From the NCBI GenBank assembly GCA_021234155.1, contig JAJEKV010000090.1:3338479-3402478 (forward strand): 64,000 nucleotides of DNA. The letters run 5' to 3'. The position numbers and the translations under genes were made by a program. Every line of letters begins with the position of its first letter. Positions within the stretch are counted from its first letter, which is position 1. The DNA is from Isoetes taiwanensis. Its lineage: Eukaryota > Streptophyta > Lycopodiopsida > Isoetales > Isoetaceae. The notes below the pieces were generated by a model. That model did not search any database, was not told where the DNA came from, and worked only from the letters and a program-made list of their open reading frames with translations. Positions 36,301-47,000 of this stretch are shown one piece after another.

Positions 36301-36590
36301 CTGAGCCCGGCTAACACCTGAAAAGAATGTTTGCCACATGGTAGGTAGTGATTGTGGCATGGCAAGAATTCGAGTTAGTTTACATTTACATATTTATTTT
36401 GAGGATTTAATGCTTCCTTTTTAATGGTTTTTTTTTCTCTCCCCCCCCGTTTGGCTTCCGTATATTAGTTTATCGGGATCCCAGTAAGACATTGTGCATT
36501 TATACTATGTGATTCACCGGCAGCGACCTTGTAGTGACACGAATGAGAGTCATGTAGCACATGGAATCAAGCAAGCATTCAGATAAAAAT
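33341..36590. other. No recognised gene
   Basis: The ORFs are short and match nothing I know. The 82-codon frame at 34063-34311 starts with a hydrophobic stretch but its second half is encoded by a 55-bp direct repeat (copies at 34151 and 34206). Poly-T runs at 35885-35925 and a C-run near 36440 are simple sequence. Confidence 0.4.
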
Positions 36591-36599
36591 GGAATACAA

Positions 36600-36935
36600 G
36601 CAATAATACAAGCCGAAAGAACCAACCTGACAAACCAAAGAGCGGATTAAGAACTTACCAAGATCACCAAAGAAGGAACACATGCAATACAAGCATGGGA
36701 TGGACCAACCTGACAAACAAAAGCAGACCAAGAACTATACTAGCAACAAAAAAAAAAACTAGACCAACCACGAGAAAGAAGAACTACCAAAAAGCAGACC
36801 AAAAACTTAGGACTACCAAAAAATGAATACAAGCAATATAAGCATGGGACAAACCAACTTGACAAACAAGAAGCGGACCAAGAACTATACCAGCAACAAC
36901 AAAGAAAACTAGACCAACCTTGACAAAGAAAATTT
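36600..36935. repeat. Tandem repeat, about 151-bp period
   Basis: Two clear units share AAGCATGGGA...CCAACYTGACAAACAA and ACCAAGAACTATAC at about 36688 and 36839. A third, diverged partial unit begins near 36608. The composition is A/C-rich. Confidence 0.65.
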
Positions 36936-37370
36936 GGGAAACGACTTTACTAGCTAGAAGAAAAATAGACGTCGACCCATAACTACCAAATATATAAAAA
37001 ATGATAGAAATTAAACCTAATAACTTATACAACCCTATAGGACAAGACTAATAGAATTGATACTAAACATATGAAGGGGGCATAATGTTCAAAACAAAAA
37101 GGGTGCATCCATGATAACTGCAATCAAATCCCATAAAACATGACTAACCATGGTAGAAACATCGAAATGATGTGATGGACTCCAAAACCAGGCCGTTTGA
37201 AACAATGAAGCCATATGATCTACCCAAAGAAACCACCACAAAAATAAGTCAATTCCTTGTTGAACCTCCATAAAGTGCATCTAACATTTTAATAATAATA
37301 ATAAAGTCTATTAACGTCCGCGGGAGCCTGTAGGCTATGAGACAAAAACAATATTCTTTACATCCAACCA

Positions 37371-37844
37371 TTAGTGGTGGTCGGTGATGAGCAGAAGCTC
37401 TCGGAGATAGTTCCCTAAATTTGGGAGTGTGGGAAGGTAATGGAAGATCTCATCCATAGGTAAATTCCAGTCTAACATGGAATATTTGGCACGAAGAGCA
37501 TCGTGCCTATGGCAGAAATAAATGGCATGTTTCTCCGTCTCTATTCCTTCCCCGCAGGCACAAAGTCTCTGGTCCTCTTCAATTTTCATCCATCTCCCCT
37601 GCTCAATCATCAAACAATGTGAGCTCATGTGTATGCCCGCAATTGCCCGGATCTGCCCTGGAAACATGCTGTGAAGACATAAATATGGTTGTATAATGTG
37701 TTTTCGATCCGGATTGAAATTCCTGATATAATATTGGAGTTTCTTTTTGGAGGATGCTTCACAGTATGCTAGGAAGGCTTGTGCTTTAAATTCCCTTGTG
37801 TAAGCAGAAACAGTTAAATGGAATCTGTCGAAACATTTCTGCAC
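37371..37844 (-). pseudogene. Non-LTR retroelement C-terminal zinc-binding fragment
   Basis: An uninterrupted 157-codon frame. Around residues 65-115 it has GQIRAIAGIHMSSHCLMIE, GRWMKIEEDQRLCACGEG and EKHAIYFCHRH, close to the CxC...HxxxxC zinc motif after the RT in several non-LTR families. No RT is attached, so I call it a remnant. The open frame leaves a domesticated or recently inserted piece possible. Confidence 0.5.
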
Positions 37845-37856
37845 GTCTTTAAAGTG

Positions 37857-38170
37857 GCAATAAAGTTCAATTAAACAACACTATTGAATCATATCTCCTC
37901 CTTCATCCATGACAACATAACCTATACGAAGCTGCACTCAAAACTTTGTTCCATGAAACTGCATTTCAAACTCAATAGATCTGACATATTATGGTATGGA
38001 CAAACTCTATGCAAGCAAAATGAAACCAATACCTTGTAGATATCTACAATACCCTGCTCTTTACAGGGCAACAAAGCTCAATCAAACAACAGTCTTGAAT
38101 CATATCTCCTCCTTTGTCCATGACAACATAACCTGCATGAAGCTGCACTCAACACTTTGTTTCATGAACA
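37857..38170. repeat. Direct repeat of about 105 bp
   Basis: Copies at 37857-37965 and 38068-38170, both with TTGAATCATATCTCCTCCTT and CATGACAACATAACCT. 38171-39830 after it holds no recognised gene. Confidence 0.75.
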
Positions 38171-39839
38171 GGTATTCGCCAAGTTCGAACCGATCCTAAT
38201 CATTGTTGACTTGACTCGCCCCTAGAACATAAGCTGCTTTGTTGTTTTGATGTCATGATGGTCATTTGTATTTCTGCGATCCAAGTCAAACTGTCAGCTG
38301 TGAAAACATGTATAACTACAATCTATATATCATGGGTAGGAACTCTTCCACGTGGCACGTGGAAGAAGACCTTATCCACTAAAAATGACTTTTTTGAATT
38401 ACCTGCAAGCCAAGGACAATAACAACAAACAAACATCATCTCACATACTTTAACATACAACAAAGTTTGTATAAAATACACCCAACAAAGGAATGCGCAG
38501 CTGTGGAGATAGGACCTCAAAGATTGAGCAAATATCATCCACGCTAAAAGAAAACAGGTTATGAGCAACAAATACGCAGGGGTGAGATAAAACAAAACTT
38601 GGGGGCCGGGGGGAAGGGTCCAAGAGATATGCATTCTATGACCTATGCAAATCCACGACCGACCATCCAAAAAATATAATGAAGAATCTAGGTTATGCCT
38701 TCAAGACCCAAGAAGACGAGACACCAGACCCCCAACCTCTTCTATCCGAACAAAATCCGACCGTAGATTTTTATGAAAAACAAGTTAGTACAATATAACA
38801 TAAATGTTATGGAAACTGGGTGCCCGAAACCCACAAAAACGTTTAATACATGGCCCATCACAATGATGAACAATATATACGCTACGTTTATTCCCTCTTC
38901 ACACTACAGTCAATTCTAGACAGATTTGTGAATTTGTTCCCATATTAAAAACATCAGAATAAGCTGAAATAATGAAATGCATCGCAACACTACTCTCACA
39001 TTCAATTAAATAATGGATGAACATGCTATTTTCCAAATGCCAAGGATAGAGAGAACAGCCAGCTGATAACTGATAATGGAATGCTGATCAGGAGCAGAGG
39101 TTTTAAGGATTAATTTGCACAGAGGTGAAAGAGCAAAGCACTCATACAATTTCTTTCTGGGATCGGATCTCCGGAGCGGCACCATCGATCCTACAAGGGC
39201 GCAGATACCACCCTGAGCCCAATTTGCAATGCATCATGACCAAGGGAAGTAGTACCTAGAGTAGGAGAATGGACGACGTAGGAAAACTCCGTACAACAAC
39301 ACAGATTCAACTTAGAGAAAATGCCGATGAGGAATGCAAGAAACAACATAGCTTTTATTGAAGAATGAGATAAAGAAGGCATGTGCCATAGAATGCCTGA
39401 ACCATATGAGGACTGGTTCCAGAAGAAGAGCTGGCGCCAAAACTGGCATCCCTTTCTCTAGAATGATAGTTCTCTTCTATATATAAGAAGAGAATCACTG
39501 CATTTCAAACAAAGAATTTGTCCGGCAAATGTTGAAGCTTTTGAGAAATCGATATGATCTTCTCTATGAAATTGTGATAGAAAGAAATGGTCATACTTAC
39601 CCAGACTGTTGCTAGCTCTAATAGATATATAGGATCTGCTTTGATGGTATGGCACCAGATTTGGATGGAGTTAGCCTCCAAATTTCGTGTTGGTTTAATA
39701 CATATAAATAGTGTATGGTTCTAAATTAGCCATTGGGACCTTTTTATATAAACAACCTTTTAACAACAGGTTACAGTTTATGACGTCCCTCTAAATGTTA
39801 TGTACAACAACAAAAATAATTTATCTCCAGAATTATGTA

Positions 39840-40440
39840 ATGATCTAACCATATGATCTCAACAATTTCTTCCATTCATTCTTATTCTTATAATTCATGG
39901 CGTATTCAAATGTCTTAGGGACATCATCCAGGACAACCAATATATTAAGCATCTTCTCGTATCCAGCTCGTTCTCGAATCCATCCTTCCATAAAATTCTA
40001 GATTTGGCATATTTCTATTAATTAACCTCTCTATTTCAATTCTTACCTTTTTTTTACTCATAGACTCGACCTCTTCTATCATATTACTTCCTTTTTGCAC
40101 ATGTTCAACTTCTGTCTTGTTTTTAGTAAGAACTCCATTGGAATCTTTTTCGTCACTATCACTATTATCATCCATAGCTGCAAGCTTATTTAACTGTTTG
40201 TTCTTCCCACATGCATCCAGCTTGTCCTTTTTTACATCTGAAATACCTTTTAGTATTCATAGACTCTGTAAATTCTAAATTCCTCAAAGATAACATCCAT
40301 ACAAACTAGTAAACTCTTTGTTTCAAAAACAAACATTCTGTATGCTTTACTTTGTATATCATGTCCTACTAAGAAAGACCTTTGTTCGATCATCGAACTT
40401 TTTCCTCTTTTCTTCATGCACATACATATAGCCTAGATAT
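39840..40440 (-). pseudogene. Copia relic: integrase C-terminus and RT linker
   Basis: The minus strand near 40440-40265 reads HEKRGKSSMIEQRSFLVGHD-like sequence with KAYRMFVFETK and CMDVIFEE, the copia integrase C-terminal block. 40175-39945 is an acidic linker (MDDNSDSDEKDSNG). 39930-39850 reads PKTFEYAMNYKNKNEWKK, the usual start of copia RT. The same relic continues upstream at 42245-42875. Confidence 0.75.
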
Positions 40441-40464
40441 ACATATACTTTGAATTTAGAAAAG

Positions 40465-41850
40465 TCCTTTTTTTTTTAAGTCAAGGCAGAAAATTATATT
40501 CATTAGAACATGAAATACATATGGAAGGCTTGCATACAGGAGTCCTCACCAAAAAACTGATCTCGTTACTATAGTTAAGAGATCATTAAGATTGCACAAA
40601 GAGAAAATCAAATCATCTATATCACACTAAAACTAATATTACTGACTTATGACTTATAAAGAAAAGTATTAGTCTGCAGTAACAGAAGTTTTAAACAAAT
40701 CCCAACCCTGAAAACTGTGATGGACGAAATAAAAAAACTTCAAGCTCGTCTTGGATCAGATCTCCCAAATCGAACTCTTTGATGTCATTCCTGGCAAAGC
40801 CAATCATCCAATTCCTCGATTGTATATTGAGTATTGTCCAACAACATCACTGAAATTGCCTTTTGTTGCCTCTGCTGCTTCTAGAACAACTTTTTAAAAA
40901 TCGACTTGAGGGAGTTATGTCTCCATAGATCCTCTTCCTTCAAGGTATCTCTAAAAACCCTGCGTTGGTTAAAAAAAAATTCAGTATTTCTAGAGAAAAA
41001 TATTGTCTGAGCTTCTGAATTATAGATTCTATAGGATCCTTGGGTCCTTAATTTGTTAAACTCGGCTGCAAAATAAACAGAAAAAGAAGATCAATTAGTA
41101 ATTAGCCATGGTTCATTATCTAGATCCAATGCACAGTCCAGAATTCCTTCTCTTTCCTGAAGAGTTAGGGCAAAGAAATTGAATAGGCCTTTCAAAGGAG
41201 TCCACTTTGTCCCACATTTTATCATAATCCAACCCTTTTTCTCTCTTGTGAGCTATGGCAGTTTCCACTAGTTTGGCCAAAAATTACCCTTTCAACTGAT
41301 TGATACTTAGGTTTGACTTCTGCATGACCACTCTATTTCAATGAATCCAGATGCATCACAAAGCAATTGTATGCATAGTACCTGTGAATTGAGTCATTTC
41401 ATCCAGAAAGCTACTGTTGATGGCCCCAGAATATTTAATAGTTAACTGCTTTATCCAAGGCCAGAAAGAAATCAACTAAGAGCATTGGAAGAGATGTAGA
41501 GGAGTCCCAGCATGACCACATCTCAACCTACTTGAGTCATCTACAATACCATTGTACTTCATTGCCACTATTTTATAGGATAAGCTCTGATTCAGAAGTA
41601 GCCATCTGAAAATTACCAACTTCCTTGGGCAATACTGTCTCCAGCCCTGCTAAGCCATTTTAATAGTTCTCAAATTATTACAATGCCACTATTCGTATAT
41701 TTTAAGAGATGGACCATCTAGTAGGATATGGTAGATTCTTGACACCTTAGAGTCCTTTTCCCCTTTCACAGTCCAGTTAGTTTGCAGCTCTCTTAATTCT
41801 GTTATCCCTTCAACTTTCCTCATAATGGTTCTATAGATTTTCCTGTATCG
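40465..41850 (-). mobile_element. LINE 3' fragment inserted in the copia relic
   Basis: The T-run at 40466-40478 is a minus-strand poly(A) tail. Upstream on that strand, about 41690-41400, the frames read RKLVIFRWLLLNQSLSYK and RCGHAGTPLHLFQCS, the zf-RVT region after LINE reverse transcriptases. It separates two parts of one copia integrase. The RT proper is absent, as expected for a 5'-truncated insertion. Confidence 0.65.
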
Positions 41851-41854
41851 TGGA

Positions 41855-42240
41855 CAATACATGAACATTGATCGGGTGGCATCCACCCACCACCAAAACA
41901 TCCACTGGCTCTTCGTCAACCACGAAAATCAGCTAAGGGATCTAATTCCTCTGCATCCCATCCCTCAATTCTTGCTTCATGTAGCGCTGCTCCTCCCATT
42001 GCATCCCACTGTGGTCGCTTTGATCCACTTCTGTGGGCTGATTTGGTTGATGAGGTTACTGCCATGCCAGATGCCCAGGAAATATCCTCAGAGTCTCTTG
42101 AGATACCAACGTTCTCATCTGAATTGGCCCCATCACAAGGTCAATGCAGTTAGTTTCATGGAATGTTCAGGGGGTAGCCCCTTTCACCCTCAAGCAATCG
42201 CATTTCTTTTGGCAATTTTCATGGGTTCTTGTGCTTGGTA
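41855..42240 (+). repeat. Partial copy of the LINE ORF1/ORF2 junction
   Basis: About 90% similar by eye to 45160-45520: ATGAACATTGATCGGGTGGC, GGCCCCATCACAAGGTC and ATGGAATG are shared. It carries the end of ORF1 and the first endonuclease residues (VNAVS). Confidence 0.8.
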
Positions 42241-42244
42241 GCCT

Positions 42245-42875
42245 GTTCTGAATATGTACATCAGTTTCAACAACCTCCTCCATAGATAGTTTAGTAGATC
42301 CATATGCTTGATCATCGCTCTGATGGCATTCATGATAATTCTAGTTTTTCTTTCTGAAACTCCATTTTGTTGTGGACTATATGAACATGTCAGTTGCCTT
42401 GCGATTCCATGATTCCTGCAGAAAGAATTAAACCTTCAGATAAGTATTCATCATCATGGTCACATCACAAATACTTCAATTTCCTTCATGTTTCACTTTT
42501 ACTTTCACTTTCACTTTTACTTTTACTTTTACTTTTAACAAGATAGTCTTTGAATGCACCAAGCAATTCCTTTCCTCTTTATAGGCATTTACGTTTTCTA
42601 TTATAATCATCTATGACAGTTAGGAAGTACCTTTTTCCAGTTCTGCCTCTCACATTCAATGGACCACACAAGTTTGAATGTACAAGACCTGATACATCTT
42701 TTGCTCTTTCCTTTTTCTTGGAAATGTGCTTGCATGCTTCCCTAAAATGCATTCATAGTAGAGTTTCTTACTGCATCCTTTTCTTAAATGTCCTTTGATA
42801 CGATTTAACAAAATATTTATGTTCTTCATGTGAGTATTGCCAATCTCTTTCATGCCATAAATCAGCTGTGATGGT
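42245..42875 (-). pseudogene. Copia relic: pre-integrase and integrase core
   Basis: The minus strand reads NINILLNRIKGHLRKG and CILGKHAS (zinc region). After a shift come LVHSNLCGPLNV, KRYFLTVIDDYNR and finally RQLTCSYSPQQNGVSERKTR, the end of the core. A hexamer microsatellite (TTTYAC)n at 42485-42537 has expanded inside the core between the first and second catalytic parts, coding KSKSESES-type sequence. Confidence 0.8.
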
Positions 42876-45715
42876 CTGATGGGCAAGGGGGCGCTCATGA
42901 TGGTGCTTAGGGTTTCAACCCCACTCTTTTGCTCATAGCTCGGGAATCTGGTGTCAGACTTTGGTCTTCTTGGGCTCTTTGAAAAGCTCATCGAACGGTC
43001 TTTCTATTGGTGTACAATTTTGTATGGTGTTTCTTCTATTTTGGTGGAAAGAATCCGCCTGACAGTCCCGGCCCTCTTTTGGCGGTGCTAGGGTTTGGCT
43101 ACAATTTTCTTTTGGCCATAACTTCTGCATGTGGTGGCAGTTTTGGGTGTGTTTGAGCTTGTTGGAAAGCTTTTTGAGCACTCCATCTACTGGTGCTTAA
43201 TCTTTTCAGAGATTGGACTGTTGCGAAGGAATGTTCACCTCTGAAACTTCGGCCCTCCCCTTTTGGTGGAGACGACAAGATCCAGTCGCAGCCCGCCAAA
43301 ATGTTCTTCTGATAATTCTACCATAGTACATGGTGGAATTGGGAAAGAATATGCTACAGATTCTTCTAGAATAAGTGTACGTGATGCACACAAGATGGCT
43401 TGTGAGGGTGCTCTTTCGGCTCCTAATAGTTCAGTTTCTTCGGTGCACCTTAATCCTTTAGTATTGCCAACATATCTTCTAATGGCATGAGTGGGGCTGC
43501 CTCAATTGAGACAGGAGCTCCATCTCTCTTCTCTTATTAGTTATTTGCTCCAGTTTCTATTCCAACTGTAGTTGCCTCAACTGCAGTTCATGCTTTTGCC
43601 CATACGTCTGGTGAGACTGGAAGACGTGTTGAACATGTGCCATTAGGAAACTCTTCTGAGAGTGTCGCACCTCCAACGCACATTGGAGGTTCCTCAGGTC
43701 AGGTGGTGTGCTCTGGCCAATTAGTGCTTCCAACACTCATTGGAGCTTTTAGGGGTCAGGCAAGACCCTCTTTGTCTGCTGAAGTTGCTGCTGGGCTAGT
43801 AGCTCCTCCAACACATATTGGAGGTCTCTCATATAAGTTCAGTCCTCACGTGCCTGTAGAGTGCTCCTCTGTACAGACTGCACCTTATAGTGTTGCACAA
43901 GCAACATCTCTAATACAGGTTGGAAGTTCCTTGGCGCGGACTACTCCTGGAGGTAGTGCTCAGATCATGGTACAACCTACACAAACTGATGTACCCACAG
44001 GGCAAGTGGTAAGTCCAACACACGTTGGAGGTTCCTCAGGGCATGAGGAGCTCCTCTTCCATTGCGGCAACCTGGGGTGCTATCCTCTTCCACCCCCCGA
44101 GCTGCATCGACCTCACAGTGGCTCGAGTTACAAGTGTGCGGTTCTCTAAGTGGCTTTGCAAGAGCTTTGCAACTCCCGCCACCTCAGTTCGTGTCTCAAA
44201 GGTCATTGCCACCATGGTGGATAATAACAGGAAAGAAGTTGTGTCCTATCTCCAGTAATTGCAAGCCAAGCAAGACTCCATTAATGTCCAGCTCCCATCA
44301 AACGACATCTTTTATGAGGTTCAGAAGTGCAGGGGCAACTTTTGAGTGTTTTGGGCTCTAATGGTGCAGATTATCCATGAAGATCATCGACAACATGTGG
44401 AGAAGTTGGTTGTGTGTTTCGTGGTCTGCCACTCATTGGCCTTTTCGAGGATCTGAAGCACGTGGGATCTTTGCTATCTGGGCACCTTCATAAGCTAGGG
44501 CTTCCTGCTTATCAATCTATCAAGGTTGTGGCAAAAGATCAACGTTGCTTTCTTTTGATGTTTGAATCTCCTGAGCCGGTTGCTCAACTCATAGAACGAG
44601 ATGTTGATCCTCTTTGAAAACACTTCTTGCTCTATCAGCAGTATGTTCCTGGATCCTTTCCAGCTAAACCAGATGCCTTACATGCCTGCTTCTGGTTTGC
44701 TACTGAAGATTTTCCTTCAGAGCTAGAGGATTCCAAGTTCATTTCTACCATTGCTAATGATATTGGACTCTATTTGTAACACTCTATAACCAATGGCATC
44801 ACCAAGATTTGTGTTGCAAGGCCCATTCATCGTGATTTACCTCAAATAATTGTTGTCTAGAGCGAGCCCATGTTCTTTCCGTTTAAGCTGTCCTTGTTGA
44901 ATGGTCGTGAGCTAGTTCTCATATTTCCTGAGGCCCCTCTCTTTGCTCAATATCGTAGGGTTCACCAACAGGGTCCTCATCTGCTCCTCCAGCACTCCAT
45001 GCTCCTAAATCAGCTCCCACCTCAATGGATATCTCTCACACCCCTGTGATTGCCCCCCTGCTCTTCTAGTTGCAGCTCCCTCACCTCAGTCTCCAGATCA
45101 CTAAATGTTCAGACTGGCTGAAATTCAAAAATCGCAAGAGCAAATTGAAGAAGCTCGTGGACAATATATGAACATTGATCGGGTGGCATCCACCCACCAC
45201 CAAACATCCATTGGCTCTTCGTGAACTACGAAAATCAGCTAAGGGATCTAATTCCTCTACATCCCAGCCCTCAGTTCCTGCTTCATATAGCGCTGCTCCT
45301 TCCATTGCATCCCTTTGTGGTCGCTTTGATCCACTTCAGTGGGCTGATTTGATTGATGAGGTTACTGTTATGCCAGATGCCCAAGAAGCATCCTCAGAGT
45401 TTCTTGAGATACCAAGGGTCTCATTGAATTGGCCCCATCACAAGGTCAATGCGGTTAGTTTCATGGAATGATCAGGGGGTAGCCTCTTCCCCCCTCAAGC
45501 AGTCGCATTTCTTTCTACTTATCTAGATTGGATGCTCAGTTTGTATGTCTTCAGGAGTACAAGTGTCATAAGGGAGACGTATCAAAGCTTGCAGACATGA
45601 TTGGTTGAAGGTTTAATGTCCTTATCATAGCAGCTGATTCTGCCAGTGCAGGGGTGGTAATAGCGTGGCTTCCTTCCTTGCCAGTCACCTTCACTCAGGC
45701 TGATCATTTTGGTCA
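42876..45715 (+). mobile_element. L1-like LINE: 5' UTR, ORF1 and endonuclease start
   Basis: The 5' UTR runs to about 43260, with two related GC/TTTTGGTGGA-type blocks. ORF1 starts at 43263 (MVETTRSSRS) and continues in pieces to about 45470. The endonuclease of ORF2 begins VNAVS-W/MxxQG at about 45450 and continues SLYVFRSTS, ADSASAGVVIAWLPSLP to about 45715. There the element stops and a different, coiled-coil-coding sequence follows. No RT is attached, which is unusual because LINEs are normally truncated at the 5' end. The RT-bearing LINE at 47.0 kb seems to be a separate insertion. Confidence 0.7.
43263..45470 (+). CDS. LINE ORF1 (Gag-like RNA-binding protein, broken)
   Basis: N-terminus MVETTRSSRSPPKCSSDNST. 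At 43637-44030 there is a proline/glycine-rich region with degenerate repeats (APPTHIGGSSGQV, LPTLIGAFRGQ, APPTHIGGLS, SPTHVGGSSG). At 44414-44760 it reads FRGLPLIGLFEDLKHVG, CFLLMFESPEPVAQLIE and PDALHACFWFATEDFPSELE, similar in layout to the RNA-binding DUF4283-type domain of plant LINE ORF1. The C-terminal part (45175-45400) is Ser-rich and ends SLNWPHHKVNAVSFME. Several frameshifts and stops are present. It would bind LINE RNA. Confidence 0.55.
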
Positions 45716-45719
45716 TTGG

Positions 45720-46350
45720 GCTCTAATTGGAAAAGTTTCCAGTTCTCCTGCTTTCAAAAAATCTCCAAGACCGAGTGGAAAGGATTTTTCATTCCCACCA
45801 TTTGCTGGAAGAAAGTGGACGGGATGGACTTGAGAAACCTTGCTAAAGAGTTTTCGAAGAAGGATTTAGAGGCCAATGAGGATTTAATGACCACAAGATC
45901 TTCCAATGTTCGAGATATGATAAATGCAGATTTGCCATATGGAAAGGACCAACTGCAAAGGATAAGAGATGCAGGTCATAGTCTATCAAGCAAGAAAAGT
46001 GGTGTGCAAAAAATGCTTTAAGAACATGAGCAAAAAAGACTTACAACCAAAAAAGAAGTCATAAGATGGGATATAACAAAAGAAATATAACAAAACCAAG
46101 TGCAATCTTTGGAGAAAAAATTTGTTCTTTTGGAATTTCTCAGAAAGAGCTCTTTAAATGATTTGAGATTTTGGGAGGACAAATTTGAATCTTATATTGC
46201 TGATAAGAAATCTACAACAGAGACTATTCATAATATGGAAGTTAAATTAACTCTAGTCGAAGGAGAGGTTGAAAACGTTTCATCAGAAATCCATGAGTTG
46301 CAGGATGCACTGACAAACAATGATGAGAAGATAAAAAGAGGATGAATTGC
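45720..46350 (+). pseudogene. Coiled-coil gene fragment, unrecognised
   Basis: Two ORFs joined by a short interval with in-frame stops. The first (to 46021) reads VDGMDLRNLAKEFSKKDLE, SNVRDMINADLPYGKDQLQ and AGHSLSSKK. The second (46100-46345) reads MQSLEKKFVLLEF and DLRFWEDKFESYIADKK to ELQDALTNNDEKIKRG, with heptad-like Leu/Val/Ile spacing of a coiled coil. The sequence is plant-gene-like and unlike the LINE before it. SMC-hinge type silencing proteins (DMS3/GMI1) have coiled coils of this kind, but I cannot confirm any identity. 46351-47000 may hold one more exon (to about 46605, followed by GGTAGT); otherwise nothing. Confidence 0.4.
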
Positions 46351-47000
46351 TGCAATTTATGGAATCTCATTCATCTTTATATCTTGCAAAGCCCTTCTAT
46401 TACACATGTTCAGAAGCATAATATGACTATCAGAGTAGCATCAATAGAAGTTGCTTGTTTTGTGGACATCATTTGGACATGTTGCATCTAGCTCCATGTC
46501 TTCATGGATACTGTCTTTTTCGTCTCTCTTATATTTTGCAGAATAAATCAGACTGCATACATGGTTGCAGATGGGCTCTTGAATTAGGAAGTGCACTAGG
46601 ACTCAAAGGTAGTATTTTTTTTATATGCCTTGATTGTACATTTCTTTGTTTAGGTTGCATGACATATCTTGCACATAGTATTAACATGCATGTGTTAGCT
46701 ATATTAATGGTTTGGTAATGCGTGTTCATTTTGTAATGTTCCATCTTTTTAGTTATATTCATGTCATGAGGTTGCCGTGTTAACCTTCTTTTGCAGATAT
46801 TGCATTCACTACATTTATATATATAATCTATTTTTGCATCAGCCGCTCGTGATGCTAGTGCATGTCGTAATGCTTCTCTCTTTATGTGCTTTTTTTTTCC
46901 ATGATGTTGCATATTATTGTGCATCTCATACCATTTTCATTTTCCAGTACATCAGGCATGCATGTGATGTAAATACAATTTATGCACAAAGTTGCTTCAA

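Noticed and set aside
38323-38670. 115-codon minus-strand ORF with hydrophobic runs
   Set aside because: No recognisable family, AT-rich composition, no flanking gene signals.
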